The notes under the pieces are model-generated. The model worked only from the letters and a program-made list of their open reading frames with translations. It was not told where the DNA came from and ran no database searches. From the NCBI GenBank assembly GCA_012727715.1, contig JAAYGN010000031.1:1-52418 (forward strand): DNA of 52,418 nt. Reading direction: 5' to 3'. Position numbers and translations under genes: made by a program. Source of the stretch: Desulfovibrionales bacterium (GTDB lineage: Bacteria > Desulfobacterota > Desulfovibrionia > Desulfovibrionales > Desulfomicrobiaceae). Positions 26,748 through 35,036 of the stretch are shown in pieces. Numbering within the stretch: the first letter of the stretch is position 1; the number at the start of each line of letters is the position of its first letter.

Positions 26748-27158
26748 ATGTCTCGTTCTTATCTTGTATATCGTTGCATCAAAGATGAAGCCATTAAAAC
26801 CCCTGAAGCTATTATTGCTTTGTGGGATGAAGATCTGCCCAGATTTACAGAAATTTTGGACGAAGCTACAGCCCAGCGTCCAGACAAGGCCAGAAAAGAA
26901 AATGAATATTGGGAGATCGTGGCCAAAGATCAGGCCGACCCCTATGATTGGGAAAAAGTGGTCGGCCCCATGAAAAATAAAGAGCATGATCCTCTGGGTG
27001 ATATGTGGCGAGATCGGGCCAAGATTGAAAAACTTGTGGAACAAGGAGCGACTTTGGAGCAGGCCATGGATGTCATGACCCCCTTTAGCCATAGTTTTCG
27101 ATATGAGTCAGAAGCCCCCAAAAATCTGCTGCCAAATATGGATGAGATCAAGTCTTAA
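26748..27158 (+). CDS. Hypothetical acidic soluble protein
   Basis: The product has 136 residues with no signal peptide or membrane helix. It is rich in Asp/Glu/Lys with several Trp (ALWDEDLPRF, NEYWEIVAKDQADPYDWEKVVG, GDMWRDR) and a C-terminal helical stretch. GAGGTGAGC precedes the ATG. It follows the XTPase by 28 bases and is followed by another unknown acidic protein, so the three could be co-transcribed. I do not recognise a family. Confidence 0.7.
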   Translation: MSRSYLVYRCIKDEAIKTPEAIIALWDEDLPRFTEILDEATAQRPDKARKENEYWEIVAKDQADPYDWEKVVGPMKNKEHDPLGDMWRDRAKIEKLVEQGATLEQAMDVMTPFSHSFRYESEAPKNLLPNMDEIKS

Positions 27159-27198
27159 TCTGGATTCATTGGGAAACAAAGGATTCAAAAGGACAAAT

Positions 27199-27624
27199 AT
27201 GGATGGAATGATAGAGGAATTGGATATTTTTTTTGAAAAATGGGCATCTTGTGATGCGAAAAAGGCATTTCATATTTTTCGCAAGGCACTGGAAAGTGTG
27301 GATAAGGTTATCCTGGATTTCAAGGCCAGGCCCGGTGTGACCTATTCTTTGCGGGGAGCACATCCCCATCACCAGGAACGAGAACTTTTTGTACTTATTG
27401 ATATCATTGACGATGACCCCACACAACGTTGGCTATCTGTATGTTTTTATAATAATATGGTTTCTGATCCGCAAAATTTGGGAGACTGGATTCCTCAGGG
27501 AATTTTGGGGGAAGATGCACGATGCTTTGATGTCGATGAATTAGATGAAAATTTTGTGACCTATGTAGCTCAACGCATCCAGGAAGCTGGTCGTATTGCT
27601 GCCTTAAATACGACTATAACTTAA
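27199..27624 (+). CDS. Hypothetical acidic soluble protein
   Basis: The product has 141 residues. Visible segments: an N-terminal helix (DGMIEELDIFFEKWASCDAKKAFHIFRKALESV), a beta-rich middle (VTYSLRGAHPHHQERELFVLIDIIDDDPTQRWLSVCFY), and an acidic helical end (FDVDELDENFVTYVAQRIQEAG). The ATG at 27199 is preceded by AAAAGGAC; the track's earlier start overlaps the previous gene in another frame. It looks like a conserved single-domain cytoplasmic protein, but I cannot name it. A hairpin follows at 27648. Confidence 0.68.
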   Translation: MDGMIEELDIFFEKWASCDAKKAFHIFRKALESVDKVILDFKARPGVTYSLRGAHPHHQERELFVLIDIIDDDPTQRWLSVCFYNNMVSDPQNLGDWIPQGILGEDARCFDVDELDENFVTYVAQRIQEAGRIAALNTTIT

Positions 27625-27647
27625 CTCTACACACAACTTGCCAAACA

Positions 27648-27682
27648 GGGCTGGACAGGTATGGGCATTGTCTGGCCCTTAT
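27648..27682 (+). terminator. Imperfect terminator hairpin before the signalling cassette
   Basis: GGGCTGGACA (27648-27657) pairs with TGTCTGGCCC (27669-27678), including two G-U wobbles, then TTATAT. The T-run is poor, so termination may be partial. It insulates the preceding small genes from the PhnD-like gene. Confidence 0.4.
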
Positions 27683-27780
27683 ATGCTTTGAAATTCAAAA
27701 TTCAACCTTTGTGCTTGTCGCAATGTGTTTTTTTGCGTAACTTCACATAGAAAAGATGACAAGCTTGAGGAAGGTTGGCC

Positions 27781-28710
27781 ATGTATCGTTTTTCCATTCT
27801 GCTCGTCTCCGTAGTCTCTTTGTTGTTTTGTCTTTGTGCCTGTTCAGAAAGTGAACCTGTGGTGCGGGTAGACATGAACAAAGTGGAGACCATAGCTCCT
27901 TCAGAATATGAGCATGCCATAACCTACGCCTATTTGCCCCAATATTCTCATTCTGTTTCTTTTGAGCGGCACCGCCGTTTACTGGAATATCTCAGGCACA
28001 AAACAGGTCTGTCCATCCGTCAAGTATTTCCCGATACGTTTTGGGAACATATTAAAATGGTTGAACGTGGGGAAATTGATGTTTCCTTCACCAATCCTTT
28101 TACCTATATTACCATGGCCAATTTTGGGGCAGAAGCCTTTGTCCGGGTTGTGGAAAAAGACCATGGGGCAGATTTTTCAGGTCAGGTTATTATTCGTGCT
28201 GATAATCCAGAGATTCAATCTTTGGGTGATTGTCGTGGCAAGCGTATTATCGCCGTAGATCAAGACTCTGCGGGTGGGTATTTGTATCCCTTGGGACTTT
28301 TTATGGAGCAGGGCATCACCAGAAGTGATTTTCAAGAGATCACCTTTGCTTCCTCCAGCTCAGGCGGCAAGCAAGAGGCTGTGGTTTTGGCTGTCTATGC
28401 AGGAGCCTATGATGTAGGCATGATTCGTAAAGGTACGCTGGAAGTCACTCGAGACAAGGTTGATTTGGAGCAAATCAAGGTCTTAGCTGAAAGCCGTCCT
28501 TATCCTGGCTGGGTATTTTCTGTTCGCAAAGACTTTGACCCAGCCATCAAGGGCAAAATTGCGCGAGCCCTGATGGAACTTGATTATACCCAGGAAGATG
28601 ATGCTCGAATTTTAGAAGCAGCGGGCATGGTCAAGATCATTCCAACCCAAGACAAGGACTATGAAAGTGTTCGCGAGTTAGTACGAACTCTTGGTCTGGA
28701 AAGAGATTAG
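27781..28710 (+). CDS. PhnD-like periplasmic binding lipoprotein (phosphate/phosphite/phosphonate-binding fold)
   Basis: A signal peptide ends in a lipobox-like LCAC (about residue 21). The mature protein is a type 2 periplasmic binding protein of the PhnD class: ITYAYLPQYSHSVSFERHRRLLEYLRHKTG, EIDVSFTNPFTYITMANFGAEAFVRV, GKRIIAVDQDSAGGYLYPLGLF, AVVLAVYAGAYDVGMIRKGTLEV. Known relatives bind phosphonates, phosphite or related oxyanions. No ABC permease or ATPase lies next to it; instead a histidine kinase begins 1 base after its stop. It is therefore probably the ligand-binding sensor for that kinase. A GAGGAAGG site supports the ATG at 27781. Confidence 0.85.
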   Translation: MYRFSILLVSVVSLLFCLCACSESEPVVRVDMNKVETIAPSEYEHAITYAYLPQYSHSVSFERHRRLLEYLRHKTGLSIRQVFPDTFWEHIKMVERGEIDVSFTNPFTYITMANFGAEAFVRVVEKDHGADFSGQVIIRADNPEIQSLGDCRGKRIIAVDQDSAGGYLYPLGLFMEQGITRSDFQEITFASSSSGGKQEAVVLAVYAGAYDVGMIRKGTLEVTRDKVDLEQIKVLAESRPYPGWVFSVRKDFDPAIKGKIARALMELDYTQEDDARILEAAGMVKIIPTQDKDYESVRELVRTLGLERD

Positions 28711-28711
28711 T

Positions 28712-30748
28712 ATGCGTCCTATTTTTTCTCGTCTTAAATTTGAAACCAAGCTTAACCTTGGTATTTTAACCATTGTTGCCTTTATGGCCTTAACCCTTTT
28801 GCCCATCGTCGCTCGCATGACCTCCTCAGCACTGATCAATGAAAATAAAATGCGAGGACTAGCCCTAACAGAAAGCTTGGCTGCTCGTGCTGTAGATCCC
28901 ATCTTGACCCAAGATTACCTTCGACTCAGAAATTTAGTGGGAGAGCCAGGCGATGCTGTGTATGCCTTCATCTTAAATGATGATGGCCGGGTCATGGGAC
29001 ATTCTTTTTTACGAGGATTTCCCGTTGATCTTATTCAAGCCAATATTGTTGGGTCTAATGAACCATCAGCCATCCAACTTCTGGATACCGGCCAAGAACT
29101 TATCTATGACTTTGCGACCCCAGTGCTCATTGGGGGTGAAAAAATTGGTACAGTTCGTCTGGGGCTATCCAAATCACGCATTACATCCACCACTCGACAA
29201 TTGGTCTCAGCCATTGTTACTGTTTTTGCCGGAACTTTGTTGGCCGCCATGGCCATGGGTAATATTTTTTCTCGCACTGTAACCAGACGACTAGCCTTAT
29301 TACGATCTCATGCCGAGGAACTGGTCACAGGAAGTCTTGACTCCCTGGCTGTTTTACCTGGAGAGCATTTTTGCTGGGAAATTATGCATTGCCAGGATGA
29401 TAGTTGTCCAGCTTTTCAGGATAAAGTACGCCGATGTTGGCATGTACCGAACACCAAATGCTCAGGGCACGCCTGTAGAATTGGGCCCAAGCCAGCAAGT
29501 TGTCGAGGATGTCCAGTATTTTTAGAGGGCACGGGAGATGAAATTCAGGATGTTGCTCAAACTTTTGATTTTATGGCCTATACTTTGCGTGATCATATTC
29601 GTGGTTTGCGCGAGGTACAGCATTCCCTGACTCTACAAAAACGTCTTTTATCGACTGTGTTGGACATGAACCCTGACTTAATTTCTCTGGTAGATACTCG
29701 CATGGTTTACCAGACAGCCAATCGAGCCTTTGCCCAGAACGTGGGACGTACCGTAGATGAAATTCAGGGCTTAAATGATTTCCATCTTTTTTCTGAAGAG
29801 GAGGCTGAGCGCAGGAATCTGGAAGGTCGGGAAGTTCTTTTAACAGGAGCGCGTGTTGACCGTCAGGAACGGGTGGATACTGGTCCTGATTTTTCCAAAT
29901 GGTTTCATGTGGTGCAAATTCCTGTGCAAGATGAATCTGGCCATATTGTTGGGTTGTTACGCATGGATCGTGATATCACAGATATTAAGGCCTATGAACA
30001 GCAACTTATTCAGGCCCAAAAAATGGAGTCCATTGGCAAACTCGCTGGTGGTGTTGCCCATGAAATTAATACCCCTTTGGGCATTATCTTGGGGTATGCC
30101 CAACTGCTTAAAGATGATGTTCCTCAAGAAAGCCAAATGTGGCAAGACTTGGGTATTATTGAAAAACAAACTCAAGTTTGTCGTAAGATTGTCGCAGATC
30201 TTTTGGGTTTTTCACGTCAGGTAGAATCAGATAAAAGAGAAATGTGTTTTAATAATTCAGTTATGGAGGCTATCAGTTTAGTTCGCCATTCCTTTGAACT
30301 TGATCATGTGGAAATCATTAGCAGACTTGATGACAGGTATCCCATTATTTATGGTGATCCTGAAAAACTCAAACAAGTTTGGCTGAATTTACTTAATAAC
30401 GCCAAAGATGCTTTGCCTGCCAGTGGTGGGATCATTGTGGTGACCACATGCCTGAATACACCGCAGGGTATTATTACCCTGCAAGTTGCTGATAGTGGCT
30501 CGGGTATTGATATTGCTTCACAAAAGAAAATTTTTGACCCTTTTTTTACTACCAAGGCCGTAGGTAAAGGGACTGGGTTGGGGCTTTCGGTTTCTTTTGG
30601 AATTGTTAAGGATCACAAAGGTGAAATTCGAGTAGAAAGCCCCATTCCAGATGATTTTGAGATGCCAGAGCGCATCCCACAGGAAGAAAGAGGGCCTGGA
30701 ACTATTTTTATAGTGGATATTCCGTTAGATCACTATTCCATGCCCTAA
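28712..30748 (+). CDS. Membrane sensor histidine kinase with cysteine-rich (two-CW-like) insert and PAS domain
   Basis: Order in 678 residues: TM1 ([21 protein letters not shown]), a periplasmic Cache-like sensor to about 165, TM2 ([20 protein letters not shown]), a HAMP-like linker, a Cys-rich segment at 221-272 ([15 protein letters not shown]...[17 protein letters not shown]...CRGCPVF), PAS at about 310-430, the dimerisation helix with phospho-acceptor His450 ([12 protein letters not shown]), and the ATPase domain ([31 protein letters not shown]). The Cys segment resembles the two-CW motif, possibly a zinc or Fe-S site. The start at 28712 is 1 base after the binding-protein stop. The response regulator follows by 30 bases. 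Confidence 0.9.
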   Translation: MRPIFSRLKFETKLNLGILTIVAFMALTLLPIVARMTSSALINENKMRGLALTESLAARAVDPILTQDYLRLRNLVGEPGDAVYAFILNDDGRVMGHSFLRGFPVDLIQANIVGSNEPSAIQLLDTGQELIYDFATPVLIGGEKIGTVRLGLSKSRITSTTRQLVSAIVTVFAGTLLAAMAMGNIFSRTVTRRLALLRSHAEELVTGSLDSLAVLPGEHFCWEIMHCQDDSCPAFQDKVRRCWHVPNTKCSGHACRIGPKPASCRGCPVFLEGTGDEIQDVAQTFDFMAYTLRDHIRGLREVQHSLTLQKRLLSTVLDMNPDLISLVDTRMVYQTANRAFAQNVGRTVDEIQGLNDFHLFSEEEAERRNLEGREVLLTGARVDRQERVDTGPDFSKWFHVVQIPVQDESGHIVGLLRMDRDITDIKAYEQQLIQAQKMESIGKLAGGVAHEINTPLGIILGYAQLLKDDVPQESQMWQDLGIIEKQTQVCRKIVADLLGFSRQVESDKREMCFNNSVMEAISLVRHSFELDHVEIISRLDDRYPIIYGDPEKLKQVWLNLLNNAKDALPASGGIIVVTTCLNTPQGIITLQVADSGSGIDIASQKKIFDPFFTTKAVGKGTGLGLSVSFGIVKDHKGEIRVESPIPDDFEMPERIPQEERGPGTIFIVDIPLDHYSMP

Positions 30749-30778
30749 TGTAAATTTGGAATACTTATGGAGTAAATA

Positions 30779-31144
30779 ATGGCTGCAATACTTGTTCTTG
30801 ATGATGTTGCTGACGCAGGCGTGCTGGTAAAGCGAATATTAGAACGAAAAGGACACCAGGTTACGACTTTTACAGAAGAAGAAATGGCTATTAAACATGC
30901 GGCCAAAGGTAGTGTGGATTTGGCTATTTTGGATATTAAACTAAAAAAAATGACTGGTGTTGAGGTTTTGGCTGAATTAAAAAAATGTTGCCCCCAAATC
31001 AAAGTTATCATGCTCACAGGCTATCCCACCTTAGAGACAGCACGTGAATCCTTGAAACTCGGGGCCAGTGAATATTGTGTCAAACCCATTGATAAAGAAG
31101 AACTGGAATCCAAAGTTGCTGAAGTATTGGCAATGGAGGAATAA
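30779..31144 (+). CDS. Receiver-only response regulator
   Basis: A CheY-like single receiver of 121 residues. Key residues are present: acidic D8/D9, phospho-acceptor Asp52 in AILDIKL, Thr80 in MLTGYP and Lys102 in VKPID. There is no DNA-binding or enzyme output domain, so its output must be protein-protein contact or onward phosphotransfer. Its place between the kinase and the PEP-synthase-like gene suggests that it receives phosphate from His450 of the kinase and passes the signal to the next proteins or to the Hpt protein encoded at 34686. Confidence 0.93.
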   Translation: MAAILVLDDVADAGVLVKRILERKGHQVTTFTEEEMAIKHAAKGSVDLAILDIKLKKMTGVEVLAELKKCCPQIKVIMLTGYPTLETARESLKLGASEYCVKPIDKEELESKVAEVLAMEE

Positions 31145-31164
31145 TTGAACTTTTTGGGAGGAAT

Positions 31165-33597
31165 ATGCGTGCATTCCGACCCCTGAGACAGTGGTTTAGT
31201 CGTTTATTATTTCCAGGCAAGGGTATTCGTCAAAAATACAAGCACTTTAAAGCATTGTTGCGTGCTGATGCCTTGGCTTTGGATATCATAGCTGATTTAG
31301 ACAGTCATTTGTATGGCTATGATCCTGCAGATATGCATAAAATTAAGGCAGAGCTGGACAAGCTTATGGATGCAGTAGGGACCATGGTCTCGGAACTTAT
31401 GCATATGAATGCTGAGTATAAAAATTTAGATCCTGTTTTTCATACAATTTGTGCGGCTCTTCATACACAGCTGCAAACCGAGCCAGTGGACCAGAATCCT
31501 CCTTATGTCATTGCTTTGGATAAAGCTGCTGACCATCCTTTTCTAGTTGGGGGAAAAGCAACCAACTTATCACGAGTAGCAAGATATAGCATACCAACAC
31601 CACCAGGTTTTGTGGTTACTGCCACTGCTTTTTTTCGTTTTTTGCATGACAATAAATTAGAGAAAAAAATTGCTACTGCATTTCAAAACATAGCACTGTC
31701 CAATTTTGATGAAATTATTCAAGTTACAGGAGAAATGCAGGAACGCATTCTTGCTAGCGATATTCCCGATGAAATCATCATCAGTATTGAAACTGCCTTG
31801 CAAGATTTCCCCCCTGATACAACCTTTGCAGTGCGCTCCAGTGCATTATCCGAAGATGGAATCATTTCTTTTGCTGGCCAATATGCCAGTGAATTGCACG
31901 TTCCACGTAAAGAAATCCTGGCTGCATACAAAAGAGTATTGGCCGGAAAATATTGTCCCAGAGCTGTAGCCTATCGAATTCGGCATGGATTGACAGATTT
32001 TGATACAGCTATGGCAGTGTTGATCTTGCCCATGATTCCTGCCTTAGCCGCTGGAGTGGTCTATACCAGTGATCCTGCTTTTTCACTTGATGGTGAAAAA
32101 GCCATGGGCATTTATGTTGTGCCCAGTGTTGCTGATTCTTTGGTTGATGGCTCGGCAACTCCAGAAAAATATTATCTTACTCGTGACCAACAACCACAAA
32201 TACTTTCTGCTCTAAAAAATGATGGGGCTGGATATGTTGCCCATCGTGTACTGGAAAGTCTTGGGGCTTTATGTATGCGCCTGGAACATAAATTTGGCAC
32301 GGAACAAGACGTGGAGTGGGCCTATGTGCAAGATCAACTTTTTATCTTGCAAACCAGACCATTACAGAAAGAAAAACCTATAGAAGAAATAGCGTCGGAG
32401 GAAATCAACAACGCAGAAGTACTCTTTTCTGGCCTGGAATGTGCCTCTCCTGGAGCAGCCTGTGGGCCTGTATTTCATGTGGATCGAGGTTTGGAGTTTC
32501 GAAATATTCCTCAAGGATCAGTGGTTGTTATTAACAGTCTAAAACCTGCTTTGTCACAATTTCTTGATTCCATTGCCGCTATTATTGCCACCCATGGCAG
32601 CAGGGCCAGTCATTTGGCTTCTGTGGCCCGGGAATGGGGCATACCGGTTCTTGTGGGAGAAGGTGGGGCCAGCCTTAATCCAGAAGAGATTGTCACCATT
32701 GATGCCATTAATGGTGCTATTTACTTGGGTTGCTTGCCCAGTCTTTTGGCACAAAATCAATCTGCCCAAAAAGATCAAGCCCTTATTCGAGCAGAAAACA
32801 AGGACCTGGCCAAACTTTCTGTTGTTTTGCATTTAATTGACCCTCAGGCACCCGAGTTTTCTCCTTTGGGCTGCCAATCCTTGCATGATGTGGTCCGATT
32901 TTGTCACGAAAAAAGCATTTTAGAAATGTTTTCCCTGGTCAATCGTGAAGGTCGAGGCATGACGGGTGCAAGAAAAATCATCACAGATTTACCCCTCGTT
33001 ATGTATTTAATTGACCTGGGCGGCGGTTTAAGTCCCCAGGCACAGGGAGCTAAAAATATTGAAGTTGGGTGGCTTAGAGATGGACCATTAAAATCCTTGT
33101 GGGCTGGTCTGTCGGATAAACGTATTCATTGGGATGACTCTCAGACACATATTGACTGGGAAGTATTTGACCGCATCAGCGGTGGTATTTTCAAACTTGA
33201 TTCCAGCATATTAGCTAGTTATGCAGTAATTGCTGAAGATTATTTACATCTTAATGTTCGTTTTGGGTATCATTTCTCCATTATTGACTCTATTTGCAGC
33301 ACAATTTCTGGAGCAAACTATATTAAATTCAAATTTAAAGGTGGCGGTGGTGCTCTGGAACAACGTACTCTACGCTTGCAGTTTATTAAAGAGATACTTG
33401 AACAAGCTGGCTTTGAAGTCACCATTAAAGGTGATATCCTGGACGCAACACTGCAACGTTTGTCAGCCCCAAAAATTCATGACCGTTTGATAACGTTAGG
33501 ACTAATTCTGGCATACACACGGCTCCTGGATATCAAACTCACTGATACCCAAGATGTTACTTGGGAAGTAGAAAAATTTATACACATGTTTTTGTAG
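31165..33597 (+). CDS. PEP-synthase-like ATP-dependent histidine-swivelling phosphotransferase with unfamiliar C-terminal domain
   Basis: Residues 1-110 are a helical N-terminal domain. Residues about 120-400 are a PPDK/PEPS ATP-binding domain: VGGKATNLSRVARYSIPTPPGF (Lys131), FAVRSSALSEDGIISFAGQY (Arg224 region), GVVYTSDP, and DVEWAYVQDQLFILQTRP. Residues about 430-520 are the swivelling domain with the phospho-accepting His483 in THGSRASHLASVAREWGIPVLVG. The usual PEP/pyruvate-binding TIM barrel is missing; instead about 270 unfamiliar residues follow (HDVVRFCHEKSILEMF..., FKFKGGGGALEQRTLRL). Rifampin phosphotransferase shows that such shuffled dikinases can act on non-PEP substrates. GGAGG precedes the ATG. 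The substrate is unknown. Confidence 0.85.
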   Translation: MRAFRPLRQWFSRLLFPGKGIRQKYKHFKALLRADALALDIIADLDSHLYGYDPADMHKIKAELDKLMDAVGTMVSELMHMNAEYKNLDPVFHTICAALHTQLQTEPVDQNPPYVIALDKAADHPFLVGGKATNLSRVARYSIPTPPGFVVTATAFFRFLHDNKLEKKIATAFQNIALSNFDEIIQVTGEMQERILASDIPDEIIISIETALQDFPPDTTFAVRSSALSEDGIISFAGQYASELHVPRKEILAAYKRVLAGKYCPRAVAYRIRHGLTDFDTAMAVLILPMIPALAAGVVYTSDPAFSLDGEKAMGIYVVPSVADSLVDGSATPEKYYLTRDQQPQILSALKNDGAGYVAHRVLESLGALCMRLEHKFGTEQDVEWAYVQDQLFILQTRPLQKEKPIEEIASEEINNAEVLFSGLECASPGAACGPVFHVDRGLEFRNIPQGSVVVINSLKPALSQFLDSIAAIIATHGSRASHLASVAREWGIPVLVGEGGASLNPEEIVTIDAINGAIYLGCLPSLLAQNQSAQKDQALIRAENKDLAKLSVVLHLIDPQAPEFSPLGCQSLHDVVRFCHEKSILEMFSLVNREGRGMTGARKIITDLPLVMYLIDLGGGLSPQAQGAKNIEVGWLRDGPLKSLWAGLSDKRIHWDDSQTHIDWEVFDRISGGIFKLDSSILASYAVIAEDYLHLNVRFGYHFSIIDSICSTISGANYIKFKFKGGGGALEQRTLRLQFIKEILEQAGFEVTIKGDILDATLQRLSAPKIHDRLITLGLILAYTRLLDIKLTDTQDVTWEVEKFIHMFL

Positions 33598-33608
33598 AGG
33601 CGTAGTAC

Positions 33609-34646
33609 ATGAGTCCAGTTTATCAACCAACCTGGGTTACAGAACAATTGGCCATTGGAGCGGCTCCCATGAGTCATGCCCAATTGGATGCTCTTCGAGA
33701 AATGGGTATTGCGGCCATTCTTAATTTGTGTGGAGAATTTTGTGATCTCCATGAAATTGAATGTGCAGCTGGATTTGAAGTGTATCATATTCCTTTGGCT
33801 GATGAAGAAGCACCGCAACTTGTGGAGTTGGAAAAGGCCTTGGAATGGCTTGATGAGGCTATCTATTTAGGGAAAAAAGTGCTTATCCATTGCCGTCACG
33901 GTATTGGACGCACAGGAACAGTTCTGAACGCCTACTTATTACGGCGTGGCCTTGGCCACCGGTTAGCCTGGTTTAAAATGCGTCCGTTGCGGGCAAAGCC
34001 AGCCAACTTTGCTCAATGGCGTACAGTACGCAAGTATGGAAAAGAAAGCCCCAAGCTTACCATTCGCGAACCATCTCTAGAAATGCGACGTGCAGTGGAT
34101 TTGTCTCCTTTTTTCCACGATTATGAGGCATTAGTTCATCGTGTGGAGCAGGAAAAAAAGCATGACCCCATGCAGCAATGCGGACAGAACCATACTCAAT
34201 GCTGTTATACCTCCATCTATGTAACATTGGTTGAATCTTTATATGTGACTAATAAAATGAACTTGTGTTTGCAAAGCAGTGAACGTTTACAAGTTATCAA
34301 CCGGGCTGTTGAATCATCAAAAAATGAACGAAAAATTTTACAACAGATGAATAATGCCGACTTGTGTTTGTCGCAAACAACGTTACTCTGTCCTGTTTCT
34401 ATGGAAAATAAATGTCTGCTCTTTGAATATAGACCCATTCAATGCCGAACTTTTGATCTTACCCAAGAACAAGCTTACACTCTTTGGGATGAACTTATCC
34501 AGCCTTCTTTGGACAGGTTATCCAGTGAGTTGTGGATGGCTTTTACTGGTGAGCTTATTAAAGAAGAGTTACCACACTTTTCTTTTGCTGATGTTTTATC
34601 AGGAAAATATATTCAAACTTTATTTCATGTTATGAGTAAAAATTAA
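33609..34646 (+). CDS. Dual-specificity protein phosphatase fused to YkgJ-like Cys-cluster domain
   Basis: Residues 1-150 are a cysteine-dependent phosphatase: PTP loop HCRHGIGRTG with nucleophile Cys95 and Arg101, and a candidate general acid Asp65 in IPLADEE. Residues about 190-285 resemble the YkgJ zinc/iron-chelating family: CGQNHTQCC, LCPVSMENKCLLFEYRPIQCRTFDL. It lies 11 bases after the PEP-synthase-like gene. Placed in a phosphorelay, it could remove phosphate from Ser/Thr/Tyr on a partner, although this is inference. I have not seen this fusion described by name. The 345-residue length is consistent with both domains and a C-terminal helical tail. Confidence 0.82.
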   Translation: MSPVYQPTWVTEQLAIGAAPMSHAQLDALREMGIAAILNLCGEFCDLHEIECAAGFEVYHIPLADEEAPQLVELEKALEWLDEAIYLGKKVLIHCRHGIGRTGTVLNAYLLRRGLGHRLAWFKMRPLRAKPANFAQWRTVRKYGKESPKLTIREPSLEMRRAVDLSPFFHDYEALVHRVEQEKKHDPMQQCGQNHTQCCYTSIYVTLVESLYVTNKMNLCLQSSERLQVINRAVESSKNERKILQQMNNADLCLSQTTLLCPVSMENKCLLFEYRPIQCRTFDLTQEQAYTLWDELIQPSLDRLSSELWMAFTGELIKEELPHFSFADVLSGKYIQTLFHVMSKN

Positions 34647-34685
34647 CATGCAGGGAAAATTTATATCAACTAAGGGGTAACAAAC

Positions 34686-35036
34686 GTGGAGTCCACTACT
34701 TTCCTGGATATTTCCGAGAGTCTGGATCGTCTGGCTGGCGATAAGGAGTTACTCATCAGACTCTATGAGCTTTTTTCCATTGATGCTCCCAAAAAACTTT
34801 CTGAAATCCATCATTTTTCCGATAAAGGGGAGCTATATCAATTAGAACGTACAGCTCATTCTTTGAAGGGTGCAGCAGCCACAGTTGGAGCGACACAACT
34901 CCATGTGTTAGCCCTTCATTTAGAACAAGCCGCCAAGGCTCAGGATATGAATCAAGTATCCTTGCTGTGCAATGAGCTGGACTTGGTTTGTAGCCAAACC
35001 CTGAAGGCCATGCGCACTTATAATGCTTCACCCTGA
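34686..35036 (+). CDS. Stand-alone Hpt (histidine phosphotransfer) protein, GTG start
   Basis: A 116-residue helical Hpt domain with phospho-accepting His58 in TAHSLKGAAATVGA, the canonical HxLKGxxxxxG motif, followed by HVLALHLEQAAKAQD. The start is a GTG with AAGGGG upstream. It closes the cassette. A His-phosphate carrier usually links two receivers; only one receiver gene is nearby, so its partner may be a distant response regulator. Its 3' end overlaps the convergent M29 aminopeptidase gene by 19 bases. Confidence 0.88.
   Translation: MESTTFLDISESLDRLAGDKELLIRLYELFSIDAPKKLSEIHHFSDKGELYQLERTAHSLKGAAATVGATQLHVLALHLEQAAKAQDMNQVSLLCNELDLVCSQTLKAMRTYNASP

Noticed and set aside
27690-27707. 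Palindrome-like TTTGAAATTCAAAATTCAA as an operator upstream of the signalling cassette
   Set aside because: AT-rich, imperfect and not matched to a known regulator; could be chance.
27781-28710. Phosphonate ABC importer operon
   Set aside because: Only the binding protein is present; the neighbours are a kinase and signalling proteins, not PhnC/PhnE.
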